Origin: DASQFQ01 sp963722815
Lineage (GTDB): Bacteria; Actinomycetota; Thermoleophilia; Solirubrobacterales; Solirubrobacteraceae
Direction: 5' to 3'
DNA: 64,000 nt
NCBI GenBank assembly: GCA_963722815.1
Contig: CAVROM010000003.1
Location: 1,054,001-1,118,000 of the forward strand
Below, piece by piece: positions 35,957-43,861 of this stretch. How positions within the stretch are numbered: position 1 is the stretch's first letter; every line of letters starts with the position of its first letter. The notes beneath the pieces were generated by a model. It was not told the DNA's origin, did no database searches, and saw nothing but the letters and a program-made list of their open reading frames with translations. The position numbers were made by a program, and so were the translations under genes.

Positions 35957-37540
35957 CACCCCGACCGGGTGATCAGGTCGGCGGCGCGCTCGGCGACCGC
36001 GATCACGGGCGCGTTCGTGTTGCCGCCCGGGATGACGGGGAAGACGGACGCGTCGCAGACGCGCAGCCCCTCGAGGCCGCGGACGCGCAGCTCGGGATCG
36101 ACCACGGCGTCGTCGTCCTTGCCGATCCGGCAGGTGCCCACAGGGTGGTAGATCAGCTCGACGCGCGAGCGCAGGTGGTCGTGGTAGTCCTCGTCGGTCT
36201 CGAGGTCGTCGCCCGGCTTGAGCGCCTTGATGACCTTGCGCTTCAGCGGGTCCGTGCCCGCGATCTTCTGCGCGAGGCGCATGCCGGCGATCATCGACTG
36301 CACGTCGTCGGGATGCTCGAGCGAGTTGGTGAGGATGCACGGCTTGTCGCCGGCGCTCGCCGAGCGCAGCTTCACCCAGCCGCGCGACTTGGCCGTCAGC
36401 AGCGTCGGCGCGATGACGAAGCAGTGGCCGTCGTACTCCTCCTGGCCGTGGTTCTCGAAGTACACCGCGCCGACGTGGAACTGGATGTCGGCCGCCGGGA
36501 GGCCCGGGCGGGTGCGGACGAAGGCGACCGACTCGGCGACGGTGGAGGACAGCGGACCGGTGCGGCGCAGGAGCCACTCGGCCAGGTTCTTCGGGGCGTC
36601 GGCCTTGTAGAGCGAGTGGGTGTCGGACATCTCCCACATCATCGTGAGGAAGGGGTGGTCCTGGAGGTTGCGCCCGACGCCGCGCAGCGTCGTGGGCGAC
36701 GGGCACGCCGACCTCCTGGAGGTGGTCGGCGGGGCCGATGCCGGACAGCATCAGGATCTGCGGGGAGTTGAACGCGCCCGCCGACAGGATCACCTCGCGC
36801 CCGGCGCGCGCGACGCGCTCCTTCCCCCTGCGCGTGTAGACGACGCCGGTCACGCGCGAGCCGCTCAGCTCGAGGCGCTGGACCTCGGCGTGGGTGATCA
36901 CCTCGAGGTTGTCGCGCTTCATCGCCGGCCGGAGGTAGGCGTCGGCGCAGCTCCAGCGGCGGCCGTTCTTCTGGAAGGTCTGGAACATCCCGACGCCGTC
37001 CTGCTCCGGGCTGTTGTAGTCCGCCGAGCGCGGGATTCCGCACGCCTCCGCGGCCTGGATGAAGTCGGCGTTGACGCGGCGCGGCGAGCGCTGGTTCTGG
37101 ATGTTGACCGGGCCGCCGATCCCGTGGTGCTCGGACGCGCCGCGCTCGTCGTTCTCGGCCTTGAGGAAGTACGGGCGCAGGCCCTCCCAGCTCCAGCCGT
37201 CGGCGCCCTGCTCCTCCCACAGGTCGTAGTCGAGCGGCCGCCCGCGGACGTAGAGCATCGCGTTCATCGAGCTCGACCCGCCCAGTGACTTCCCGCGCGG
37301 GAGATAGAGCCGGCGGTCGTCGACGTGCGGCTCGGGCTCGGTGGAGTAGTCCCAGTCGAGCTTGGTGTGGAACTGCTCGGCGAACGCGGCGGGGATCTTG
37401 ATGTTGGGGCTGCGGTCGGCCCCGCCCGCCTCGAGCACGATCACCCGGACCGACGGATCCTCCGTCAGCCGGTTGGCGAGGACGCAGCCGGCTGAGCCGG
37501 CTCCGACGATGACGTAGTCAGCGCTGCTGTCGGTTCCCAT
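35956..37540 (-). CDS. GMC oxidoreductase (choline/alcohol dehydrogenase type), one frameshift
   Basis: A flavoenzyme of about 528 residues. DYVIVGAGSAGCVLANRLTE with VIVLEAGG binds FAD, LPRGKSLGGSSSMNAMLYVR is the GMC signature 1 region, and GREVILSAGAFNSPQILMLS signature 2. The catalytic His lies in IYHPVGTCRIG and the second conserved residue, Asn, in PGGNTNAPVIAVAERAAD. A frame change near 36690 splits the gene. Such enzymes oxidise alcohols, choline or sugars to aldehydes; the substrate is unclear. Start ATG 37540 faces the acylase gene. The stop overlaps the start of PrsW, so both are in one transcript. Confidence 0.87.
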
Positions 37541-37599
37541 GATCTTCGCTCCCAGGTGTGATGTCCGCGGACTGGCGCGCCGGCATGTACGGTCCGCCG

Positions 37600-39978
37600 A
37601 TGCGCCGCGCCCTGCTCGTCCTGCTCGTCGCCTCGGGCGTGGCGTTGCTCGCTGCGCCTGCCAATGCCTACCAGGCTCAGATCAGCAGGACCAGCTACGG
37701 GATCCCGCACGTGCGCGCGCACAGCTGGGGCGATCTCGGCTTCGGGGCCGGCTACGCCTATGCGGAAGACAACCTCTGCACGCTCGCCAACGAGATCGTG
37801 ACCGTGCGCGGGCAGCGCTCGCGTTTCTTCGGGCCCGACGGGGTGACCGTGGCGTCGGCCAAGGTCGCCGATCGCAACATCGACTCCGACTTCTTCTGGC
37901 AGCAGATCCACGACCGGCGCGTGGTCGAGCGGTTGGTCGCGCAGCGCGCGCCACGTGGCCCGAAGCCGGAGGTGCGAAAGCTCGTGCGCGGCTATGCGGC
38001 CGGCTACAACGCCTTCCTGCGCTCGCGCGGCGTGGCACGGCTACCCGATCCGCGCTGTCGCGGAAAGGCCTGGGTGCGACCGATCACGGCGCTGGACCTC
38101 TGGCGCCGCTACTACCAGCTGGGGCTGGTCGCGAGCGGCGGACAGTTCGTCGGCGACATGGTCGCGACCCAGCCGCCCGACGGCGCAGCCGCGGCGCGTG
38201 CCGCGTCGGTCTCGCCCGCTGCCGCCGCCCGCTTCTGGCGCGAGCTGCGCGACCAGCCGATCGGCTCGAACGCGATCGGGCTGGGGAGCGAGTCGACAGC
38301 GAGCGGCAACGGCATGCTCCTCGCCAATCCGCACTTCCCGTGGATCGGCGCCGAGCGCTTCTACCAGTTCCAGCTGACCCTTCCCGGCAAGCTCAACGTG
38401 CAGGGCGCGAGCCTCCACGGGATCCCGGTGATCAACATCGGCTTCAACGACCACGTCGCCTGGTCGCACACGGTGTCCACCGCCTGGCGCTTCACCCCGT
38501 TCCGGCTCCAGCTCGCGTCCGGCAACCCGCGCGCGTACGTCTACGGCGGCAAGACGGAGGCCATGACCAGCCGGACGGTGCGGGTCCGGGCGCGCAAGCC
38601 GGGCGGCGGCCTCGAGAGCCGCAGCCACACGTTCTGGTACTCGCGCTTCGGCCCGATCGTCAACGTGTCGGACGCCGGCTACGCCTGGGGCTCGTCGACC
38701 GCCTACGCGCTCGGCGACGTCAACGCCCGCAACATCCGTCTCGTCAACGTCTGGTTCGACATCGACCGCGCCCGGTCGGTCGACGACCTCGTGCGCGCGC
38801 AGTCGCGCGATCAGGGCGTCCCGTGGGTCAATACGATCGCCGCCGACTCACGCGGCCGGGCCCTCTACCAGGACAACTCCGCGGTGCCGGCCGTCTCGCG
38901 CCAGAAGATCGACGCCTGCATCCCGGCAGGGCTCCCGCAGATCATCTACCAGGCTGCCGGCGTCGTGACGCTCGACGGGTCGCGGCCCGAGTGCGGCTGG
39001 GCGAACGAGCGCGGCGCGGTCGAGCGCGGCATCCTCGCGCCCCGCCATCTGCCGATCCTCAAGCGGCGCGACTACGTCCAGAACTCCAACGACTCGTACT
39101 GGTACACGAACCCGAAGCACCCGCTGACCGGCTTCTCGCCGATCATCGGCACCGAGGGCACCCAGCTCGGCCTCCGCACCCGCTACGGGCTGCGGACGAT
39201 CGCGGACCGGCTGGCGGGCAAGGACGGCCTACCGGGCCGCAAGTTCACCCTCGCCCGCCTGCGCACGCTCTGGCAGCGCGACGACAGCGAAGCCGGCCGG
39301 CTGCTCGCCGACCAGCTCGCAGCACTCTGCGAGGCGAACCCGACCGTCACCGTCGACGGGCAACCGGTCGACGTCCGCGCAGCCTGCCCGGTGTTCCGCA
39401 ACTGGGACGCCACCGCGCGGCTGGACAGCCGAGGCGCCTGGCTGTTCGGCGTCTGGTGGCAGCTGTCCGGCACCGCCTTCTCCGACCCGTTCGACCCGAA
39501 GCAGCCACTGACCACCCCGAACCGGCTCGCCACGAGCGACGACAACGTCGCCGCGATCGGGGCGGCCGTGAAGAGCCTGCGCGACCACGGGCTGCCGCTC
39601 GACGCGACGATGCGCCAAGCCCAATACGCGCTCCGGCACGGCCACAGGGTGCCGATCCACGGCTGCTCGAGCGGCTGCTACCAGGACATCGAGGCGGTCG
39701 TCGACCCCAAGGCCGCGAGCACCGCCCAGGGGCTGCCGGTGCGCTATGGCCAGGTCGTCGCGGGGTCGAGCATCGTCATGCAGGTCGAGCTCACCCGCCG
39801 CGGTCCCAAGGGCACGACGATCCTGAGCTACTCGCAGTCCGAGAATCCGCGTTCGCGCCACTCAGGCGACCAGACCAACCTGTTCTCGAGGCGCAAGTGG
39901 GTCCCGATCGTCTTCACCCGCCGTCAGGTCGCACGCGACCCGGACCTCCGGCGCTACTCGGTCCGGGCGCGTCGCTGA
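37600..39978 (+). CDS. Penicillin acylase family Ntn-hydrolase, secreted (AHL/aculeacin acylase-like)
   Basis: ATG 37600 gives a clear signal peptide (RRALLVLLVASGVALLAAPA then NAYQ). The alpha chain begins with ISRTSYGIPHVRA and GFGAGYAYAEDNLCTLANEI. Processing would expose the nucleophile Ser of QPIGSNAIGLG (near 38268); SGNGMLLANPHFPW, GFNDHVAWSHTVS and VNTIAADSRG are the beta-chain signatures. The 792-residue precursor has the length of acylases that act on acyl-homoserine lactones, aculeacin or penicillins. It is exported, so it may degrade signals or antibiotics outside. Upstream starts (37558, 37585) would spoil the signal. The end overlaps the convergent CGNR gene by 25 bases. Confidence 0.87.
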   Translation: MRRALLVLLVASGVALLAAPANAYQAQISRTSYGIPHVRAHSWGDLGFGAGYAYAEDNLCTLANEIVTVRGQRSRFFGPDGVTVASAKVADRNIDSDFFWQQIHDRRVVERLVAQRAPRGPKPEVRKLVRGYAAGYNAFLRSRGVARLPDPRCRGKAWVRPITALDLWRRYYQLGLVASGGQFVGDMVATQPPDGAAAARAASVSPAAAARFWRELRDQPIGSNAIGLGSESTASGNGMLLANPHFPWIGAERFYQFQLTLPGKLNVQGASLHGIPVINIGFNDHVAWSHTVSTAWRFTPFRLQLASGNPRAYVYGGKTEAMTSRTVRVRARKPGGGLESRSHTFWYSRFGPIVNVSDAGYAWGSSTAYALGDVNARNIRLVNVWFDIDRARSVDDLVRAQSRDQGVPWVNTIAADSRGRALYQDNSAVPAVSRQKIDACIPAGLPQIIYQAAGVVTLDGSRPECGWANERGAVERGILAPRHLPILKRRDYVQNSNDSYWYTNPKHPLTGFSPIIGTEGTQLGLRTRYGLRTIADRLAGKDGLPGRKFTLARLRTLWQRDDSEAGRLLADQLAALCEANPTVTVDGQPVDVRAACPVFRNWDATARLDSRGAWLFGVWWQLSGTAFSDPFDPKQPLTTPNRLATSDDNVAAIGAAVKSLRDHGLPLDATMRQAQYALRHGHRVPIHGCSSGCYQDIEAVVDPKAASTAQGLPVRYGQVVAGSSIVMQVELTRRGPKGTTILSYSQSENPRSRHSGDQTNLFSRRKWVPIVFTRRQVARDPDLRRYSVRARR

Positions 39979-40511
39979 CCTCTGCGGGCGCGGTACGCCG
40001 CGACCGCGTTGCGGTTCGCGCACGTCGTCGTGCAGAAGCGTCGTGACCGGTTGCGAGAGAGGTCGAGCACGAGGCCGTTGCAGCGCTCGTCGGCGCACAC
40101 GGACAGGCGGGAGAGCTCGTCGGCGCGGATCACGTCGACCATCGCCATCGCGGTCTCGACGACGACGCGGCGATGGAGGGGCGCGTCAGCGGGCGTGGCG
40201 TGGATGTGCCAGTCGAGCTCGTCGTGGCGCACGAGCCGCGGGAGCGCGTGGGCCTCGGCGAGCATGGCGTTGACCAGTCCGGCGGCTCGGTCCCGATCCG
40301 TCGTCAGCAGCTCGCGCAGGGCGGGCCGAAGTGCGCGCAGCGCCGCGAGCTCCGCCTCGTCGCCGTCGTGGCGGCCGGTGTAGCCGTGCCCGGCGTACCA
40401 GGCGTCGAGCTGCGCGACGGTCGTGAGCGTGTCCGGCTCCTCTCCGGTGTTGATCAGATCGACCGCTGACCGCAGCGACGCGACCGTGTCATGGGTGAAC
40501 ACCACGTTCAC
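39954..40511 (-). CDS. CGNR zinc finger transcriptional regulator
   Basis: The 185-residue protein has an N-terminal ABATE (stress-induced) domain (HDTVASLRSAVDLINTGEEP, ALRALRPALRELLTTD) and a C-terminal CGNR zinc finger: SVCADERCNGLVLDLSRNRS, then RRFCTTTCANRNAVAAYRAR. Cys spacing C-x4-C-x..-C-x3-C is intact; the CGNR tetrad is CANR here, a common variant. The family regulates transcription, often of an adjacent transporter. It is divergent from an EamA transporter gene with 27 bases between, so it probably controls that gene. Its 3' end overlaps the acylase gene. Confidence 0.85.
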   Translation of the reverse strand: MNVVFTHDTVASLRSAVDLINTGEEPDTLTTVAQLDAWYAGHGYTGRHDGDEAELAALRALRPALRELLTTDRDRAAGLVNAMLAEAHALPRLVRHDELDWHIHATPADAPLHRRVVVETAMAMVDVIRADELSRLSVCADERCNGLVLDLSRNRSRRFCTTTCANRNAVAAYRARRGQRRARTE

Positions 40512-40538
40512 AGCTTACCGGCGCTATTGTCATCGCTC

Positions 40539-41543
40539 ATGGCGTCTATGGCCAATGACAGTGGGGTCGGCGTCGCCGTCCGGGCCGGGCTGCTCCTCGC
40601 GGTCGTCTCGGCCGTATCGTTCGGGCTGTCGGGCTCACTGGCCCGCGGGCTGATCGATGTCGGCTGGAGCCCCGGCGCCGTCGTGCTGGCCCGGATCGCC
40701 ATCGGTGCGCTGGTCGTCGCCCCGCTCACGGTGCGGGCACTGCGCGCACGCTGGGGTCTGCTGCGGCGCAACCTGCGCATGCTCCTGCTGTACGGCGCGG
40801 TGCCGGTGGCGGGCACGCAGTTCGCGTTCTTCTCGGCCGTCGCGGCGATGGACGTCGCACCGGCGCTGCTGATCGAGTACACGGCGCCCGCCGCCGTCGT
40901 CATGTGGCTGTGGCTGCGCCATCGGGAGCGTCCCCGCCCGCTCACGCTCGTGGGCGCGGGTATCGCCGCGCTCGGGCTCGTGCTCGTCCTCGATCTGCTG
41001 TCGGGCGCCGACCTGGCCCTGGGTGGCGTGCTGTGGGCGCTCGCGGCGATGCTCGGGGCCGCGACGTACTTCGTCATGTCCGCCGATACGCGCACCGGCG
41101 TGCCGCCGCTCGCGCTGGCGGGCGGCGGCCTCGCGGTGGGCGCGGTCGGCCTGGGAGCGCTCGGCGTCGTCGGCGTCCTGCCGATGCGCGCGACGACCGC
41201 CGCGCCGACGTACGCCGGGGAAGCCGTTCCCTGGTGGCTGCCGTTCGTCGGCCTCGGCGTGATCACGGCGGCACTCGCCTACACGACCGGCATCGCGGCG
41301 AGCCGGCGGCTCGGCTCGCGGCTGGCCTCGTTCGTGGCGCTGCTCGAGGTCGTCACGGCGGTTGGCTTCGCGTGGCTGCTGCTCGACCAGCTGCCGGGCA
41401 CGCTGCAGCTCGTCGGCGGCGCGTGCGTCCTGGCCGGCGTGGTGGTCGTCAAGCTCGGCGAGCGGGCGCCCCGCCGCGACGGCGCGGACGAGCGGCCGGT
41501 GCGCGCGACCGGGATCCCGGTCGCGGCCGGCCGGCGCGAGTAG
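40539..41543 (+). CDS. EamA/DMT family transporter
   Basis: Ten hydrophobic segments in two EamA repeats over about 334 residues: AVSFGLSGSLARGLIDVGWS with VVLARIAIGALVVAPLTVRA at the start, FFSAVAAMDVAPALLIEYTA in the middle, and ITAALAYTTGIAASRRLGSR plus SFVALLEVVTAVGFAWLLL in the second repeat. ATG 40539 or 40548 are possible. Members export amino acids, sugars or other metabolites. The pairing with a CGNR regulator on the opposite strand is often seen in actinobacteria. Substrate unknown. Confidence 0.88.
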   Translation: MASMANDSGVGVAVRAGLLLAVVSAVSFGLSGSLARGLIDVGWSPGAVVLARIAIGALVVAPLTVRALRARWGLLRRNLRMLLLYGAVPVAGTQFAFFSAVAAMDVAPALLIEYTAPAAVVMWLWLRHRERPRPLTLVGAGIAALGLVLVLDLLSGADLALGGVLWALAAMLGAATYFVMSADTRTGVPPLALAGGGLAVGAVGLGALGVVGVLPMRATTAAPTYAGEAVPWWLPFVGLGVITAALAYTTGIAASRRLGSRLASFVALLEVVTAVGFAWLLLDQLPGTLQLVGGACVLAGVVVVKLGERAPRRDGADERPVRATGIPVAAGRRE

Positions 41544-41553
41544 CGGCTGTCGC

Positions 41554-43584
41554 TCAGCGCGGGTGGACGCGGATCCGCGCCGCGAACCGGGCGCCAGACC
41601 AGCGCGCTCCGCGTGCGAGCTCGATCGCGAGCGTCGGTCCCGGATCGGGTTGCGACGACTGCCGCCTCGGGAGGATCACGTGCGCGGTCGCTCCCTGCGG
41701 CCTGCGCAGCGGTGCGACGGCGTAGCCGCTCCGCGCGCTCGAGATCTCGAACCGGACGATGGTGTCGAGCGCCACCGCCCGGCCGGCGCCGATGCGAACG
41801 CGCGTCCCGTCACGCAGGAGGGCGGAGATGCTGGCGTCGCGTCCCCAGCTCGGGAAGGTGACGTCCGCGCGGAGGCGCGCGCGCCCGCGCAGGCGGTCAA
41901 GGCGCCAATAGGTATCGATGAACGCCCCGGTGAAGCGGTGGGAGGTGACGGCTCGAAGCGCCCCGGCGGTGAAGACACCACGCGCGCGGATCTGGTGGAA
42001 GGGGCCGGCGAACACCTGGCCCGGTCTGCTGCGCGCGGTGGCGCTCGTGCCCGCCGGGGCGCGAGTCAGCCGTACCGGGGTGACGTCCGGGTTCACGCGT
42101 GCCCGTCCCGTCTGCGACGCGAATACGCGTTTGCCGCGGGGTGTGCGGACGAGCAGCCCGAACGCGGAAGGCGCGCGTCCGCCGACGTTGGCGGCGACGT
42201 CCTGGTCGGCGTCGAACAGCCGCGCGAGCTCGATCCCGCCATACGGGAACGCGCCCTGGTTGACCGCGATGATCGCGGTGTTGTACGTGGGCGTGGTGAT
42301 CGCGAGCCGGCCGATGTCGGGGTCGAAGGCGTAGAGCGACGGCGGGGCCTCGCCGCGGATGCGCCCGAGGCCTGCCTCGAGCGCGCGGGCAGCGTTTGCC
42401 TGCAGCTGGCTGGCGGCCAGCTGCGCGTCTCCCGTCGATTGCGGGAAGCTGTAGAGGCCGAACCGCACGGGGGCCGGGAGGCCGGTCTCCGTCACGGGCA
42501 GCCGCTCGTAGACGGCCAGGCCGCGGTCGAACATCCACTTCGCCCACGGCCCCCAGGACCGCCCCGGCTGGAGCCGCGGCGTCTGCGCGATGCCGATCAG
42601 CGCCTGCTGCGCGAGCCCGAACTTCTTGCCCAGGTGCCAGCGCTCGAAGCCGAGGCCCGTGTCCCAGTTCAAGTAGCCGCCGTGGGTCCAGTAGCCGGCC
42701 ATCGCTCGACGGATCCAGCGGCGGACGAGCCCGCGCCCGGCGCGCGGCAACGGCGCCATCCCGGCGCGCCGGGCCTGCACGTAGAAGCGCAGGAACGAGA
42801 GCACGATGTTCGAGTACTCCGCCGAGTCGACGTTCGCCGGCGCCACCGGCGGCCGCCGCGGTACATATTGGAAGCGCAGCCCGGCGCCGAAGTTGCGCCG
42901 ACCGGTGACGAACCGCCTGAGCTGCGCACGCAGGTCGTGGCGCAGCAGCGTCGGGTCGCCGGTGACCGTGGCGTCGGCGGCATAGACGAGCGCATACCAG
43001 TTGATCTGGTTGAGCCGGAGCCTCGGCCAGCGCCAGAAGCGGCAGCGCGCGACACGGTGGATGCGATCGGCGATCAGCCGCACCGTCCGCGCCGGCAGCC
43101 CGAGCTCGCGCCGCGCCTCCCACGCGTGCACCAGCGCGTCGACGATCTGGGCGTCGATCATCACGTGCTGCGGCGCCTGGTCGTCGTGCATCGCGCTGGT
43201 CCAGCCGGGTGCGTGCGGCTGCGAGCCCGAGGGCGGGTGTGCCGCCGGCCGCTCGATGAAGACGGGGGACGAGACCAGCGCCTTGGCGATCGACCGCGCC
43301 CGGGCATCGTTGCGCGTCGGGCCGCGGTGTCCGGCGTGAGCGGCGACGCTGTGTGTGAGCAGCAGGCTCGCGTTGATCAAGGCGTCGGCGCCGCCCTCGC
43401 CGGGCCGGTACAGGCCGCGCCGCTCGTCCCACAGGCGATCGAGCCGTTCCTGCATCCGATCGGCGTAGGCGAGATAGCCGGCGTCGTCGTAACCAGCCGC
43501 CGGAGCCGGTGCTGCTGCGATGACGAGCAGCCCCGCCACGAGGGCAGGGGCCAGCGGACGCGTGCAGCGTCGAAGCGACGACAT
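41554..43584 (-). CDS. Large secreted protein of unknown function, 676 aa
   Basis: ATG 43584 gives a good signal peptide (CTRPLAPALVAGLLVIAAAP, cleavage after APAAG). The first about 430 residues are helix-rich with Trp/Tyr-containing helices (LNQINWYALVYAADATVTG, VDSAEYSNIVLSFLRFYVQA, AMAGYWTHGGYLNWDTGLGF), reminiscent of alpha/alpha-toroid polysaccharide lyases or hydrolases. The last third (ITTPTYNTAIIAVNQGAFPY, then strand-rich regions to RFAARIRVHPR) looks like a beta-sandwich. This two-part form resembles heparinase/chondroitinase-type lyases, but no catalytic motif was recognised, so the idea is weak. It is monocistronic and followed upstream by a 275-base gap. Confidence 0.7.
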   Translation of the reverse strand: MSSLRRCTRPLAPALVAGLLVIAAAPAPAAGYDDAGYLAYADRMQERLDRLWDERRGLYRPGEGGADALINASLLLTHSVAAHAGHRGPTRNDARARSIAKALVSSPVFIERPAAHPPSGSQPHAPGWTSAMHDDQAPQHVMIDAQIVDALVHAWEARRELGLPARTVRLIADRIHRVARCRFWRWPRLRLNQINWYALVYAADATVTGDPTLLRHDLRAQLRRFVTGRRNFGAGLRFQYVPRRPPVAPANVDSAEYSNIVLSFLRFYVQARRAGMAPLPRAGRGLVRRWIRRAMAGYWTHGGYLNWDTGLGFERWHLGKKFGLAQQALIGIAQTPRLQPGRSWGPWAKWMFDRGLAVYERLPVTETGLPAPVRFGLYSFPQSTGDAQLAASQLQANAARALEAGLGRIRGEAPPSLYAFDPDIGRLAITTPTYNTAIIAVNQGAFPYGGIELARLFDADQDVAANVGGRAPSAFGLLVRTPRGKRVFASQTGRARVNPDVTPVRLTRAPAGTSATARSRPGQVFAGPFHQIRARGVFTAGALRAVTSHRFTGAFIDTYWRLDRLRGRARLRADVTFPSWGRDASISALLRDGTRVRIGAGRAVALDTIVRFEISSARSGYAVAPLRRPQGATAHVILPRRQSSQPDPGPTLAIELARGARWSGARFAARIRVHPR

Positions 43585-43811
43585 GAGGAACCTCCAGGCG
43601 CCCGCCGGCCGAGGGATGGAGACCCGCGCGCGGAGCACGGGCGACAGCGCGTCCTAGCGGCGGCTTCTGGAGCCCTTCTTCAGGTGGCTGGGCTGCCGGG
43701 CAGCGGTGCCATCCAGTGCCGTCATCAGCAACACGGCCGGCTCGCCGATTCGCGTCGCTAAACCACTGAGATTTCCCGTCTCGGTCCCGGGCGGGATTGC
43801 CCAAGGACGAG

Positions 43812-43838
43812 GAAAGCCCCGCGAACGCGGGCCTTCAT
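43812..43838 (-). terminator. Hairpin terminator after the LuxR-type ATPase gene
   Basis: On the minus strand a stem CCCGCG / CGCGGG with a 2-base loop (extendable by imperfect pairs) is followed by GCTTTCC, starting about 25 bases after the stop at 43862. The remaining gap 43585-43811 holds no gene I can support. Confidence 0.5.
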
Positions 43839-43861
43839 CAGCCCGAGCCGCCGCTCGCCGG

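Noticed and set aside
34832..37540. A single 902-codon open frame that seems to fuse a GMC dehydrogenase to a PrsW protease
   Set aside because: The middle part (about 35960-36690) is out-of-frame sequence; the real C-terminal half of the dehydrogenase is in another frame and ends in a stop overlapping the PrsW start. The open frame results from one frameshift plus high GC.
41362..43761. Long plus-strand frame opposite the large secreted protein
   Set aside because: Same third-position effect; the minus strand has a signal peptide and sensible secondary structure, the plus strand only low-complexity Arg/Pro/Ala sequence.
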